NCBI GenBank assembly: GCA_038216465.1
Contig: JBBQQC010000017.1
Span: 1 to 64,000, forward strand
Direction: 5' to 3'
Length of the DNA: 64,000 bases
Origin: JACCZX01 sp038216465
Lineage (GTDB): Bacteria > Pseudomonadota > Gammaproteobacteria > Burkholderiales > Burkholderiaceae_F
Both the position numbers and the translations under genes were made by a program. The notes beneath the pieces were generated by a model that had not been told where the DNA came from, did not search any database, and was given only the letters and a program-made list of their open reading frames with translations. Of this stretch, positions 9,101-17,555 are shown one piece after another (positions within the stretch are counted from its first letter, which is position 1; the number at the start of each line of letters is the position of its first letter).

Positions 9101-10155
9101 GGGACCAGCATTAACCCGTTTGCCTCGAACTCGTGTCCGCCAGCGCCGTCGTCGCTGCCCCAAGCGCGCTGCGCAAGGCGCCCCTGCAGCGATGCGAGCG
9201 TTAGCGGTTCCAGATTCGCAGCCAGCGTAACGTTGACGTCCGTCAGTGCCACGTCAGCCACTACCCGTGTGATTTTTGCCTGGTCGAAAGTCACCCAGGT
9301 GCGCAGGGCACCCTGTGCGTGCATCACCTTCAGCGGCACATCGAACGTATGCGCCAGTGCCGCAAGATCGGCGTAGTCGACCGCACCGAACACCTCGCCG
9401 CGCCAGCGCTTGTAGTCCGAAGGTCGTGCAAACGGTGAACTACGGAAGCGCGCGCGCAGATCGATCGGTCCGGCGATTGCCGAAGTGGGCTGCGCTTGCA
9501 CACCGATCAGGTGCGAACCAAATATGTTTTCCAGCTGCAGGTTGACGTGAGTGAGCTCGAATTCGATCGCGGCCGATGCGTTGCGACCATCGCTGTAGCG
9601 GACGCGAGCGTCGCGAATGACCACTTCACCCTGCGCAAAAATCCAATCGGAGGCACCCGAGTCTGCGCCGGCTTCGTTCGGATCGAAGACGAAACCGCCG
9701 ATCGAAAAACGATTGCCTTGCAGGCGGACTACCTCAAGCTCCGGCGCATCCACCCGCAGCAGCGCGAAGCGCGGCTCGAAGGTCACTGCGCTCAGCCACG
9801 AAACGGTCGCCTCGACGCGCGGCAGCGCCAGGCCAGCCGTGCTGCCGGCCCCCGCCACGCGGACGTCGCTGAGCGCCAGATGTGGATTGAAGCCCCGCCA
9901 CGATGCTTCGATGCTGCCGATCGTAACTGGCACTTTCAACAAGCGCGAAGCAACCTGCTCGATGCGTGGCCGCAGCTCGTCAACGCGCGGCATTGCGACG
10001 TATCGAACCGCAAGTAACAGGGCCCCGGCTGCGAAGAACAACGCGACCAGCGTCCATGCCAGCGTAACGCGCACGAAGTGCAAGCTACGGAGCGAACCAA
10101 GGCCGGAGCGCGGTGCGCTCGCATCGTCAGCGCGTTCGGGGCGGTGTAACTGCAT
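6148..10155 (-). CDS. YhdP family (AsmA/TamB-like) envelope protein
   Basis: This is a very large protein of 1335 residues with one N-terminal membrane anchor (about residues 27-49, rich in L, V, A and F). A long periplasmic region of repeated beta-strand segments follows, and short hydrophobic stretches lie near the C-terminus. This is the layout of YhdP (DUF3971), a bridge-like AsmA-superfamily protein. In E. coli YhdP acts with TamB and YdbH in moving phospholipids to the outer membrane. The early motif LLKVPVTIGSIEASWRGFNP is typical of the family. The gene starts an operon with the nitrilase (ATGA overlap) and tldD, and is divergent from glnE across about 130 bp. Confidence 0.93.
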   Translation of the reverse strand: MQLHRPERADDASAPRSGLGSLRSLHFVRVTLAWTLVALFFAAGALLLAVRYVAMPRVDELRPRIEQVASRLLKVPVTIGSIEASWRGFNPHLALSDVRVAGAGSTAGLALPRVEATVSWLSAVTFEPRFALLRVDAPELEVVRLQGNRFSIGGFVFDPNEAGADSGASDWIFAQGEVVIRDARVRYSDGRNASAAIEFELTHVNLQLENIFGSHLIGVQAQPTSAIAGPIDLRARFRSSPFARPSDYKRWRGEVFGAVDYADLAALAHTFDVPLKVMHAQGALRTWVTFDQAKITRVVADVALTDVNVTLAANLEPLTLASLQGRLAQRAWGSDDGAGGHEFEANGLMLVPTSKQPIPPLDFKVRTTAARGAALARTQVQASRVDLQTLAWFATHVPLPQELHQTIVKHALEGTLIDVSAGWPGEEPTLRTLTLKARFQALASAAQPAAETESVRYPVGQPGFENLSGTIDIGDGAGTLQLASKELTVILPGMLVEPRLKLARMKASVRLKSEPTLEVRIDSATASNTDIDIEAAGIYRAANGEKSGPGWLDLSARIVRLDAPAAYKYVPLIAGNTTLDWLQRALVGGHLTEGTVRVKGDLSKFPFEGERDSEFRITARVADAVLDARPAAIPAERTAEVARMWPLLTDIDAELVIDRSSLTVTAQRGAAYGARLTKVVARIPELRRNPTLDVQGVAEGPLADMMRYVNTSPVARWIGGVTTNAEASGNAKLDLRLSIPLQHASDSKVTGALQFADNDVQLADAPAFSRVMGTLNFSETGVRNSSMSALLLGGQSRIEASARADGETAFTATGIATVPALRRALMIGPVQQLLDRSQGQARYSATLTLKPSLGLKVESDLVGIAIDGIAPLRKTAQESLPLRVERTIMGADSDEWRVAAGRVLAVRIERRREQNEFRISRGVIALNEPANLPEFGLLVLATVPRLDLEAWSSLLGGAESAKGSSAAPSTPSIDLLAVRTQELVLMGRTFHNVTLGASRTSDGGFDANIVSDGVAGYIGWRSEQITARLSRLSIPAAVKKDVVEVLRAPQRDLPALDISAEQFELSDMKLGHLELAAQNVGPASAPTWRIRRFDITNPDMKLSASGEWAPAANNKARRTKISFKLDARDTGATLDRLGFAGAMAAGQGALEGDVEWIGSPLDIDYATLSGKLALSLDNGRFLKVNTGGTARLLTLLSLQSLSRTLLFDAGSAFSEGFAFKTIRADAVVAQGVISTSNFSMAGASAAALMSGTIDLRNETQRLHLVVLPEIDASTAALALGVANPILGLGAFVAQYVLRNPLSRMFALEYDIAGTWADPTITRRGRADGTDTEGNK

Positions 10156-10284
10156 ATCAGGGCGCGCCGCGATGCGTCGCTACGTAGAATGAACGATCGA
10201 TAGGAGCGGAGGGCCGCACCTACGTTATCACGCGCTATCAAAGGGCGTTATTGCAGCCGTCCGACGGTACGACCACGTGAAGCA

Positions 10285-13161
10285 GTGAAAGATTCCCCGT
10301 TTATTGGACCTCAGGATTGGCGCGGAACCCCAGTTTCGGTGCCCGACGTGGCTGAGTTGTCCTACTTCGTGCAGCGTGCACTGCAGGCGGAGGTGATGCC
10401 GGCAAATGCCCCCCTGGATGGCGGCAGTCGATCTGATGCGGAGGTGCTGGCGCAGTTAGCTGCCACGGCCTGGACGCCGGCGCGCCTGCGCGCAGCGCTG
10501 GACGCGTTGCTGGCGCGCGCGGCTGGCGACCCTCTGCAGCGCGTAGGGGTCGCGTTGCGACGCCTGCGCCGGCGCGTGTTGATCGCTTTGGTTGCGCGCG
10601 ATGCTACCGGCGGGGCCGATCTGGCAGAAGTCGTCGCAACGATGACCGCGCTCGCCGAGCTGGTGCTGCAGGCGGCTGTTGACGCGCAGGCCCGCGCGCT
10701 GGCGGCCGTACACGGAATACCCGTGGACGCGCGGGGCGTACCACAGGATCTGCTGGTAGTTGGCATGGGCAAGCTGGGCGGCGCCGAGCTCAATGTCTCG
10801 TCTGACATTGATTTAATTTTCGTCTACGACGAAGACGGCGAAACCAGCTGCAGCAGTGCACACCGCCGGATCAGCAATCACGAATTTTTCGCGCGACTCG
10901 GCAAGCGCGTGATTTCGACGCTGAACGATGTCACCGCCGACGGCTTCGTGTTTCGGGTCGACATGCGTCTGCGGCCCAACGGATCGGCCGGACCGCTGGC
11001 AGTTTCCAACGCGATGCTTGAGGAATACCTGATGGCCCAGGGCCGCGAGTGGGAGCGCTTCGCCTGGCTCAAGGGGCGCGTCGTATCAAGGCCGGTGTTC
11101 GCAGCGGCCGAGCAATTCGACGCACAGTGCGCCGCGCTCGACTCCGTCGTTTGGCCCTTCGTATTTCGCAAGTATCTCGACTTTGGCGCGATCGCCGCAT
11201 TGCGCGATCTGCACAAGCTGATTCGCGCGGAAGCGTCGCGCCAATCTTCGGAACGTCCAGGCGGCGCGAACCGCGGTGACGACGTCAAGCTAGGACGCGG
11301 CGGGATTCGCGAACTCGAATTCATCGCCCAGACGTTTCAGATCGTGCGCGGCGGCCGCGAGCCCAAATTGCGGTCGAAGGCGACGCTGCAGACTCTGACG
11401 GCGCTGGCCGAACTCGCCGTGCTACCTGTCGCGACGTGCGACCGTCTGCGCGCAAGTTACGAATTCCTGCGCAACCTCGAGCACGCCCTGCAGTATGTCG
11501 ACGATGCGCAGACGCACGCGATGCCGACCGATAGCGCTGCACGCGAGCGCGTGGCGCGCCTGCTGGCAGCGTCGGGCGCCGCCGCGATGATGACCGAATA
11601 TCGCGCGGTACAGGTGTTCGTTGCCGAAACTTTCGACGGCGTGTTTGCCGAGCCGATCGTTGGCGACGATGAAATCTCGCTGCAGCCCAGCGTGCAGGGC
11701 GCTGCGGATGACGCTGCTTTGGTTGAAGAGCTGCAGTTGCGCGGGTTCGCCGATCCAGCAGCTACTGCGCAGCGATTGCGCTCGTTGCTCGACTCGCGGC
11801 GTATGCAGGCTTCCACCGCTGCGGCACGCGCCGGGTTCGAGCGGCTGCTGCGTCGCGCGCTGCGCACCACGCTCGAGCGCTCGCGCGAGTCGGGCGCTGC
11901 GCACGACATCGGAGCCGATCAGCATTTTGCGCGATTTGCGCAACTGGCCGACGTGATAGCGGGGCGCAGCACCTACATCGCGCTGCTGAACCAGTTTCCG
12001 CAGGCATTCGACAAAGTGATGCGGATGCTCGCGGCGAGTCGCTGGGCGACCGACTATCTGGTGCGTCATCCGATTCTGCTCGACGAGCTGCTCGACCAGC
12101 GCCTGCTTGAACACGAGCCCGACTGGCCGTCGTGGTCGGCCGGCGTGCGACAGCAGTTGGATGAGGCCGACGATGATCAAGAGCGGCAGATGAATTTGCT
12201 GCGCGATGCGCACCATGCACAGGTTTTCCGGCTGCTGGTCGCCGATCTCGAAGGCCGGTTGACACTGGAACGATTGGCCGATCATCTATCGGCGCTGGCG
12301 GACTCCACGCTTGCACTGACGATCGAGTTCGCGTGGCGCTCGCTGGCGCGGCGGCACCGTGACGTGCCGCATTTCGCGGTTGTGAGCTACGGAAAACTCG
12401 GCGGCAAGGAGCTCGGTTACGAGTCCGATCTAGACCTGATTTTCTTGTATGACGATGCCGACCCTGCGGCTGCGGAAGCCTATTCGCTTCTGGCACGCCG
12501 ATTGATGACGTGGCTTACGACACAAACGTCGTCCGGCAACCTGTTCGACATTGATCTGCGGCTAAGGCCCGACGGAAATGCGGGTCTGATCGTGTCCTCA
12601 TTCGAAGCGTTCGCGCGTTATCAGCGCAATGAAGACGGCCATGGCGCCTGGCCGTGGGAACATCAGGCGCTGACGCGCGCACGCTACTCGGCTGGAGATG
12701 CGACGATAGGCGACCGCTTCGAGGCCGAACGGCGGAGCATGCTGATGCAGCGGCGAGACACGCGAAAGCTCCGCGCCGACGTGCTGGAAATGCGTAAACG
12801 GATGTTCGACGGCCACCCCAATCCGACCGACTTGTTCGACGTCAAGCACGATCGAGGCGGCATGGTCGACGTCGAATTTATAGTTCAGTTCCTGGTGCTT
12901 GCCCACGCGCACGTGCAACCCGATCTGGTGCGCAATGCCGGCAACATTGCGCTGCTTCAGATCGCGGGCCAGATGCGGTTGATCGACGCCGCACTGGCGG
13001 GTCAAGTAGCCGTCGCCTATCGGATGTTCCGAAGCATCCAGCACCGCTTGCGGCTTAACGCGGCCGGGCCTGCTCGCGTGGTGCGGGTCGAAGTCGAACG
13101 CGAAGCGGCGTCGGTCAGCCGACTTTGGGATTCCGTTTTCACAGCAACTTCACCGCAGTGA
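10285..13161 (+). CDS. glnE: Bifunctional glutamine synthetase adenylyltransferase/deadenylase
   Basis: At 958 residues it matches the size of GlnE (about 945 in E. coli). GlnE adds and removes AMP on glutamine synthetase in response to the PII protein. The two nucleotidyltransferase domains show their signatures: GMGKLGGAELNVSSDIDLIF at about residues 154-173 (deadenylylase half) and SYGKLGGKELGYESDLDLIF at about 700-719 (adenylylase half). The start is GTG at 10285. A TAGAAT hexamer at 10185-10190 is a possible -10 box in the shared region with the divergent yhdP-like gene. The 3' end overlaps the convergent azlD by 23 bp. Confidence 0.97.
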   Translation: MKDSPFIGPQDWRGTPVSVPDVAELSYFVQRALQAEVMPANAPLDGGSRSDAEVLAQLAATAWTPARLRAALDALLARAAGDPLQRVGVALRRLRRRVLIALVARDATGGADLAEVVATMTALAELVLQAAVDAQARALAAVHGIPVDARGVPQDLLVVGMGKLGGAELNVSSDIDLIFVYDEDGETSCSSAHRRISNHEFFARLGKRVISTLNDVTADGFVFRVDMRLRPNGSAGPLAVSNAMLEEYLMAQGREWERFAWLKGRVVSRPVFAAAEQFDAQCAALDSVVWPFVFRKYLDFGAIAALRDLHKLIRAEASRQSSERPGGANRGDDVKLGRGGIRELEFIAQTFQIVRGGREPKLRSKATLQTLTALAELAVLPVATCDRLRASYEFLRNLEHALQYVDDAQTHAMPTDSAARERVARLLAASGAAAMMTEYRAVQVFVAETFDGVFAEPIVGDDEISLQPSVQGAADDAALVEELQLRGFADPAATAQRLRSLLDSRRMQASTAAARAGFERLLRRALRTTLERSRESGAAHDIGADQHFARFAQLADVIAGRSTYIALLNQFPQAFDKVMRMLAASRWATDYLVRHPILLDELLDQRLLEHEPDWPSWSAGVRQQLDEADDDQERQMNLLRDAHHAQVFRLLVADLEGRLTLERLADHLSALADSTLALTIEFAWRSLARRHRDVPHFAVVSYGKLGGKELGYESDLDLIFLYDDADPAAAEAYSLLARRLMTWLTTQTSSGNLFDIDLRLRPDGNAGLIVSSFEAFARYQRNEDGHGAWPWEHQALTRARYSAGDATIGDRFEAERRSMLMQRRDTRKLRADVLEMRKRMFDGHPNPTDLFDVKHDRGGMVDVEFIVQFLVLAHAHVQPDLVRNAGNIALLQIAGQMRLIDAALAGQVAVAYRMFRSIQHRLRLNAAGPARVVRVEVEREAASVSRLWDSVFTATSPQ

Positions 13162-13459
13162 ACACCAGCATTCCGACCGCCATCGCCGCAATCAGGCTGC
13201 GTGTGGTCAGTGTGACGACGGCCGCGGCTATTCCACCGAGCAGCTTCGGATTGGATATCGACAGATCGAATGCGCCCTGTGTCAGAAATAGCTCAGGCGC
13301 GACGAGCGCGATCAGCGCGCAGACCGGCGCATAGCGCAGCCCGTGCTGCAGTCGCTCCGGCAGCGGAAAATAGTCGCCGAGCATCAGGAAGCTCGAACGC
13401 ATCAGCAGTGTTATCAACGCCAGCGCGATGATCACCGCCCAGATTTCAAGATTGCTCAA
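13139..13459 (-). CDS. azlD: AzlD family branched-chain amino acid exporter small subunit
   Basis: This 106-residue membrane protein has four hydrophobic segments, including LEIWAVIIALALITLLMRSS and GIAAAVVTLTTRSLIAAMAV, typical of AzlD. With AzlC it forms a two-subunit exporter of branched-chain or related amino acids in the inner membrane. The start is TTG at 13459. Its last two bases overlap the azlC stop (TTGA), and a good GGAGG site lies about 6 bases before it. A longer open frame continues upstream through azlC out of frame and is not used. The gene ends 23 bp inside the 3' end of glnE on the other strand. Confidence 0.9.
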   Translation of the reverse strand: MSNLEIWAVIIALALITLLMRSSFLMLGDYFPLPERLQHGLRYAPVCALIALVAPELFLTQGAFDLSISNPKLLGGIAAAVVTLTTRSLIAAMAVGMLVFTAVKLL

Positions 13460-14217
13460 CCCGTTCCTCCGGTCCGTCCAATGCGCCGCTGCAGCATGAT
13501 TTCCGCGCTCATCGCTGCGGTGATGCCGGCCATTACCGCCACTAGCAGTCCTAGTTTCAGCGGCAGTCCGGCGGCGACGACGGCAATCAAACCGGCAGTG
13601 ATGGCGCCGATCAGCGCTGGTTTGCCGACGATCATCGGTAACGTCATCGCAAGCAGCGCAAGAATGGCGGTGAACTCGAGGCCCCAACGCCCGGGCACTT
13701 CGGCGGCGAGCACGATCCCGACGATCGACATCGCCTGCCACACGAGCCAGCTGCCGGCGCTCATTCCCAGAAAAAACCAGACCTGATCGGTCGTGCCACG
13801 CGCGTCGCGCGGTGCATCGGCGAAGCGCGACAGGAACATTGCGAAGCTCATGTCGACCATGAAGTAGCTGAGCACCCACCGGCGGCCGATCGAGAAGCGC
13901 CGAAAGAACGGATGCAGCCCAGCAGAGAAAATCACGAAGCGGAGGTTGACGATTACCGCCGTGAGCGCAATCACCCATAGCGGTGCACCGGCGGCGATCA
14001 AGGGCAGCGACGCCAGCTGCACGGTTCCCGAGAAAACCAGCAGCGTCATGCCGATCGCCTGCAGCGTGGTGAGCCCGACCTTGACCATCGCCACGCCAGT
14101 CACCAGACCCCATACGCCGGTGCCGATCAGCAACGGCGCCACCGCACGGAGGCCGCGCACGAATCCCGCGCGTCTTGCTCGCGCCAGCTCAGGTCGCGAG
14201 CCGAACAATGCCTTCAT
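13456..14217 (-). CDS. azlC: AzlC family branched-chain amino acid exporter large subunit
   Basis: This 253-residue integral membrane protein has about six to eight predicted helices and the AzlC core FSGTVQLASLPLIAAGAPLW followed by LRFVIFSAGL. AzlC/BrnF-type proteins pair with AzlD/BrnE to export isoleucine, leucine, valine or methionine. The azlD start overlaps its stop codon, so translation is coupled. The gene is divergent from ilvE, a branched-chain aminotransferase, across 77 bp. This fits a shared branched-chain amino acid theme, although common regulation is only inferred. Confidence 0.93.
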   Translation of the reverse strand: MKALFGSRPELARARRAGFVRGLRAVAPLLIGTGVWGLVTGVAMVKVGLTTLQAIGMTLLVFSGTVQLASLPLIAAGAPLWVIALTAVIVNLRFVIFSAGLHPFFRRFSIGRRWVLSYFMVDMSFAMFLSRFADAPRDARGTTDQVWFFLGMSAGSWLVWQAMSIVGIVLAAEVPGRWGLEFTAILALLAMTLPMIVGKPALIGAITAGLIAVVAAGLPLKLGLLVAVMAGITAAMSAEIMLQRRIGRTGGTG

Positions 14218-14294
14218 CGTCAGCGATTATAGGAAAGCAGTGTTCGCTAGAATGGTTTGTTCCTAGTAGGGCCGCGGAGGTTCAGGAGAAAACT

Positions 14295-15275
14295 ATGTCG
14301 ATGTCCGACCGTGACGGCTTGATTTGGTATGACGGAAAACTGGTCGATTGGCGCGATGCCACCACGCATGTCCTGACTCATTCGCTGCATTACGGCCTCG
14401 CAGTATTCGAAGGTGTGCGCGCCTACAGCACGCCGGCCGGGGCGGCAATTTTCAGGCTGAACGAACATACCGAGCGTCTGTTCAACTCGGCGAAGATCTT
14501 CATGATGCAGATCCCGTTTTCGCGCGAGCAGATATTCGAGGCACAGCGCGAAGTCGTACGCGCCAACAAGCTCGAGTCATGCTATCTGCGACCGCTTGTG
14601 TTCTACGGATCCGAAAAGATGGGCGTCAGCCCGAAAGGCAACAAGGTGCACGTTGCGATCGCCGCGTGGCCTTGGGGCGCCTATCTCGGCGAGGAAGGTC
14701 TGACCAAGGGCATCAGGGTCAAAACATCGTCTTTTCAGCGCCATCACATCAACGTCTCGATGGTTCGCAGCAAGACGGCGGGCCACTATGTCAATTCGAT
14801 TTTGGCCAACATGGAGGCCATCAACGACGGCTACGACGAGGCGCTGCTGCTCGACACGCAGGGGTTTGTCGCCGAGGGGGCGGGTGAAAACCTGTTCATC
14901 GTCAAAGACGGCCACGTGTTTGAGCCCGAGATGGTGTCCGGGCTGACCGGCATTACGCGCGCGACCGTGCTCGAACTCGCGCGAGACTTGGGCTATCCGG
15001 TCACGATGAAGCCGATGACGCGCGACGACGTGTATCTGGCCGACGAAGCATTCTTCACCGGCACCGCAGCCGAGATCACCCCAATCCGCGAGCTCGACGG
15101 CCGAGTGCTTGGCGCCGGCCAGCGTGGCCCGATCACCGAAAAAATCCAGAGTTTGTTCTTTGACGTGGTCAACGGCCGCGCAGCGAAATATAAGCACTGG
15201 CTTACGGCAGTCAACGAAGGCAGCAGCAATGAGCGCGACCCAAGAAGATCCGATCGTCCAGTTACAGTCCAGTGA
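14295..15275 (+). CDS. ilvE: Branched-chain amino acid aminotransferase
   Basis: This PLP-dependent fold-type IV aminotransferase of 326 residues interconverts leucine, isoleucine and valine with their 2-oxo acids. It shows WRDATTHVLTHSLHYGLAVF near the N-terminus, the catalytic lysine in R-S-K-T-A-G-H-Y and the downstream EGAGENLFIV loop that binds the PLP phosphate. The start is ATG at 14295, with AGGAGAA 4 bases upstream; an open frame reaches back to 14175 but lacks conservation. After the usual K-H-W-L-T end the frame runs on for about 20 residues and overlaps the next gene by 47 bp, so the last part may be non-essential read-through sequence. Confidence 0.96.
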   Translation: MSMSDRDGLIWYDGKLVDWRDATTHVLTHSLHYGLAVFEGVRAYSTPAGAAIFRLNEHTERLFNSAKIFMMQIPFSREQIFEAQREVVRANKLESCYLRPLVFYGSEKMGVSPKGNKVHVAIAAWPWGAYLGEEGLTKGIRVKTSSFQRHHINVSMVRSKTAGHYVNSILANMEAINDGYDEALLLDTQGFVAEGAGENLFIVKDGHVFEPEMVSGLTGITRATVLELARDLGYPVTMKPMTRDDVYLADEAFFTGTAAEITPIRELDGRVLGAGQRGPITEKIQSLFFDVVNGRAAKYKHWLTAVNEGSSNERDPRRSDRPVTVQ

Positions 15276-15426
15276 CTTGCCGGCGTTCTGCCCGAATCCC
15301 GCGATGCCGGTCTGGAATCATCATCCGCGCGTGTTTCTGGACGTCACCAAGACCGGGCGCGCGATGTGTCCGTACTGCGGCACCGTTTACTTGTTAAAGG
15401 CAGGTCAGGTCGCTGGCGGTCATTGA
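15229..15426 (+). CDS. CHCC-type zinc-finger domain protein
   Basis: This small protein of 65 residues has the conserved layout F-C-P...H-H-P-R-V-F-L-D, then T-G-R-A-M-C-P-Y-C-G-T-V-Y, giving one early Cys, a His and a C-x2-C pair that can bind zinc. It resembles the NDUFS6-like zinc-finger proteins found in many betaproteobacteria, commonly beside ilvE, whose exact job is unknown. The ATG at 15229 lies inside the 3' end of ilvE, so the two are probably translated together. Confidence 0.88.
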   Translation: MSATQEDPIVQLQSSDLPAFCPNPAMPVWNHHPRVFLDVTKTGRAMCPYCGTVYLLKAGQVAGGH

Positions 15427-15430
15427 ACCA

Positions 15431-15880
15431 ATGCGAGTTGCGAAGCCCATTTTGCTGTCGTCGCCCGAAGAGTGCGAGCAGGCGTTCTACGACGCGCTCG
15501 AAGCCGGCGACAGTGAGGCAGTCGTCGATCTATGGCTCGAAGATGACGACGTGGTTTGCATTCATCCGGGCGGACCGCGGCTGACGGGTTTCGCATCCGT
15601 GCGGTCGTCGTGGACGTCGATCCTTGCCAACGGGCCGCTGCATGCGCGCTGCACGCTGGCGAAGTCGCTCGAAACGCCGACGGTGGCTCTGCATAACGTG
15701 ATCGAGGAAGTCGTTGTCGGTTCAGGGCCGAAGCAGGAAGTCGTGCGGGTGCTCGCGACCAATGTGTATGTGAAGACGCCGGCCGGTTGGAAGATGGTGT
15801 TGCATCACGCCTCATCGGCGCCCGAAGGTGCAATCGGCGCGGCAAGCGAGACGCGAGAGTCACACGGCGTGCTGCATTGA
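15431..15880 (+). CDS. NTF2-like (SnoaL/DUF4440) protein
   Basis: This is a 149-residue protein with the NTF2-like fold signature: an N-terminal helix with EECEQAFYDALEAGD, then LWLEDDDVVCIHPGG, and a late strand TNVYVKTPAGWKMVLHHAS. Such domains act as small ligand-binding or enzymatic units, and no specific reaction can be assigned. The gene starts 4 bp after the zinc-finger gene and probably belongs to the same transcript. Its end may overlap the following hydrolase gene if that gene uses an earlier start. Confidence 0.82.
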   Translation: MRVAKPILLSSPEECEQAFYDALEAGDSEAVVDLWLEDDDVVCIHPGGPRLTGFASVRSSWTSILANGPLHARCTLAKSLETPTVALHNVIEEVVVGSGPKQEVVRVLATNVYVKTPAGWKMVLHHASSAPEGAIGAASETRESHGVLH

Positions 15881-15914
15881 TCGGGACCAGCCATCGAATG
15901 CATTGTCGAGCCGT

Positions 15915-16928
15915 GTGCCGTTAGTCACCAGCTCCTACGTCGCACCGCGCTGGTTGCCCGGCGCGCACCTGCAGACGATCGTGCCCGCACGCTTCATGCG
16001 AATCCCCGCCGTGCAGTACCGGCGCGAGCGCTGGGAGACGCATGACGGCGACTTTATCGACGTCGACTTTGCGGCGCCCGAGCCTTTGGCGAACGCCGCA
16101 CCGCTATTAGTTCTGTTCCACGGCCTCGAAGGCGACTCGCAGAGCCATTACGCGCGCTCGACGATGCGCTGGTTCGCGGATCGAGGATGGCGTGGCCTGG
16201 TCGTCCATTTTCGGGGCTGCTCGGGCGAGCCCAATCGATTACCGCGCGCTTACCACTCGGGTGATTCGGAGGAGGGCAACTGGATCCTGCGCACCGTGCA
16301 TGCGCGCTGGCCGAACGCGCCGCTCTATGCGGTGGGCATCTCGCTGGGCGGCAATATGCTCGCCAAGTGGGCTGGCGAGCGCGGCAGCGATGCATCGTTC
16401 GTCGCCGCCGCCGCATCGATCGGCTCGCCGCTCGACCTCGCAGCGGGCGGTGCGGCGCTGGGCCGCGGCGTCAACATGATCTACACGCGGATGTTTCTTG
16501 CGACGCTGAAAGGCAAGGCGCTGGCAAAGCTGCAGGAGTTCCCGCACATCGCTCGCGGTGACACGTATTTGCAAAGGTTGCAAGCCAGCCGCAACCTCTA
16601 CGAGTTCGACAACGAGTACACGGCGCCGCTGCACGGCTTTCGCAGCACCGAGGATTACTGGCATAAAGCGTCCGCGAAGCCCTGGCTGCGTGGCGTGCGC
16701 ATTCCGTATTTAGTGCTCAATGCACGCAATGATCCGTTCGTGCCCGCTGCCAGCCTGCCGCGCTCGCAGGAAGTTTCGGACTCGGTTGAGCTTGAACAGC
16801 CCGAGCACGGCGGCCACATTGGCTACGCCCGCGGTCCCTGGCCGGGCCGCATCGACTTCATTCCGGAGCGCCTGCACCAGTTTTTACTGCAACGTGAACC
16901 CTCAATGGGTACCCGGGTAGGCGCGTAA
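15915..16928 (+). CDS. YheT family alpha/beta hydrolase
   Basis: The protein is about 337 residues long, with the alpha/beta-hydrolase nucleophile elbow GISLGGNMLAKW and the oxyanion-region motif LFHGLEGDSQSHYA, both typical of the YheT/ABHD1-3 (UPF0017) branch. A conserved W-L-P-G-A-H-L-Q-T begins the domain, and the catalytic His is probably in EHGGHIGYARG. Substrates of bacterial members are not known; esters or lipids are likely. I place the start at GTG 15915 because conservation begins there. TTG at 15903 or an ATG at 15828, which would overlap the upstream gene, are alternatives. Confidence 0.88.
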   Translation: MPLVTSSYVAPRWLPGAHLQTIVPARFMRIPAVQYRRERWETHDGDFIDVDFAAPEPLANAAPLLVLFHGLEGDSQSHYARSTMRWFADRGWRGLVVHFRGCSGEPNRLPRAYHSGDSEEGNWILRTVHARWPNAPLYAVGISLGGNMLAKWAGERGSDASFVAAAASIGSPLDLAAGGAALGRGVNMIYTRMFLATLKGKALAKLQEFPHIARGDTYLQRLQASRNLYEFDNEYTAPLHGFRSTEDYWHKASAKPWLRGVRIPYLVLNARNDPFVPAASLPRSQEVSDSVELEQPEHGGHIGYARGPWPGRIDFIPERLHQFLLQREPSMGTRVGA

Positions 16929-16964
16929 AACGCTACGCTAACGCTATAAAATCGAGGAGATCGC

Positions 16965-17552
16965 ATGGATGACATTGTCAAGGCCGCGATGGCCAAGTGG
17001 CCCAATGTGCCGGCGGTGTTTGGCTGGCTCTCGCTGAACGGGCGCGGCGACTGGCGCATCAAGGATGATCCGATAGACAACGATGCAATCAACGAATTCA
17101 TCGGTCGCAATTACATGAACGATGGTTGCGGCAACTGGTTTTTTCAGAACGGGCCGCAGCGCGTGTATGTGTCGCTCGAAATCGCGCCATGGATCTACCG
17201 CCTCGACGAGTTCAAGCGCCTGTGTACGCATACGGGGGCGCACCCGCGAGAATTGCGGCAGGCGTTCGCCGACGAAAACGGCAGGCTGTATTTCGAGACC
17301 GAGCTGGGGCCGGGCGTGCTCGACGATCGTGACACGCTGGCGTTCTCGGAGCGCATCGTCGATGAGACCGGCCGGGTACTCGACGACGGGGCGCTGGCCG
17401 AATGGAACGCCGGGCAGCTCAGCGCAGAGCTAAAAATCGAGGGGCTGCACGTCAATCACGAAAATCACGTGCCGATCGAGCGCATCCAGTCGGCGCGCGT
17501 ACCCGAGGTGCTCGGCTTCATGCGCAAGCCGCAGTCTTCGAAGCGGTGTTGA
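16965..17552 (+). CDS. Conserved betaproteobacterial protein of unknown function (DUF2946/DUF2944-like)
   Basis: This soluble 195-residue protein begins with M-D-D-I-V-K-A-A-M-A-K-W-P-N-V-P and continues with F-G-W-L-S-L-N-G-R-G-D-W. I recognise this start from a conserved betaproteobacterial family of unknown function, but I am not certain of the DUF number. It has no signal peptide or membrane helix. The middle contains several acidic and aromatic segments (RVYVSLEIAPWIYRLDEF). A good GAGGAG ribosome site precedes the ATG at 16965. It is followed by a convergent ferredoxin-NADP reductase gene. Confidence 0.75.
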   Translation: MDDIVKAAMAKWPNVPAVFGWLSLNGRGDWRIKDDPIDNDAINEFIGRNYMNDGCGNWFFQNGPQRVYVSLEIAPWIYRLDEFKRLCTHTGAHPRELRQAFADENGRLYFETELGPGVLDDRDTLAFSERIVDETGRVLDDGALAEWNAGQLSAELKIEGLHVNHENHVPIERIQSARVPEVLGFMRKPQSSKRC

Positions 17553-17555
17553 GGG

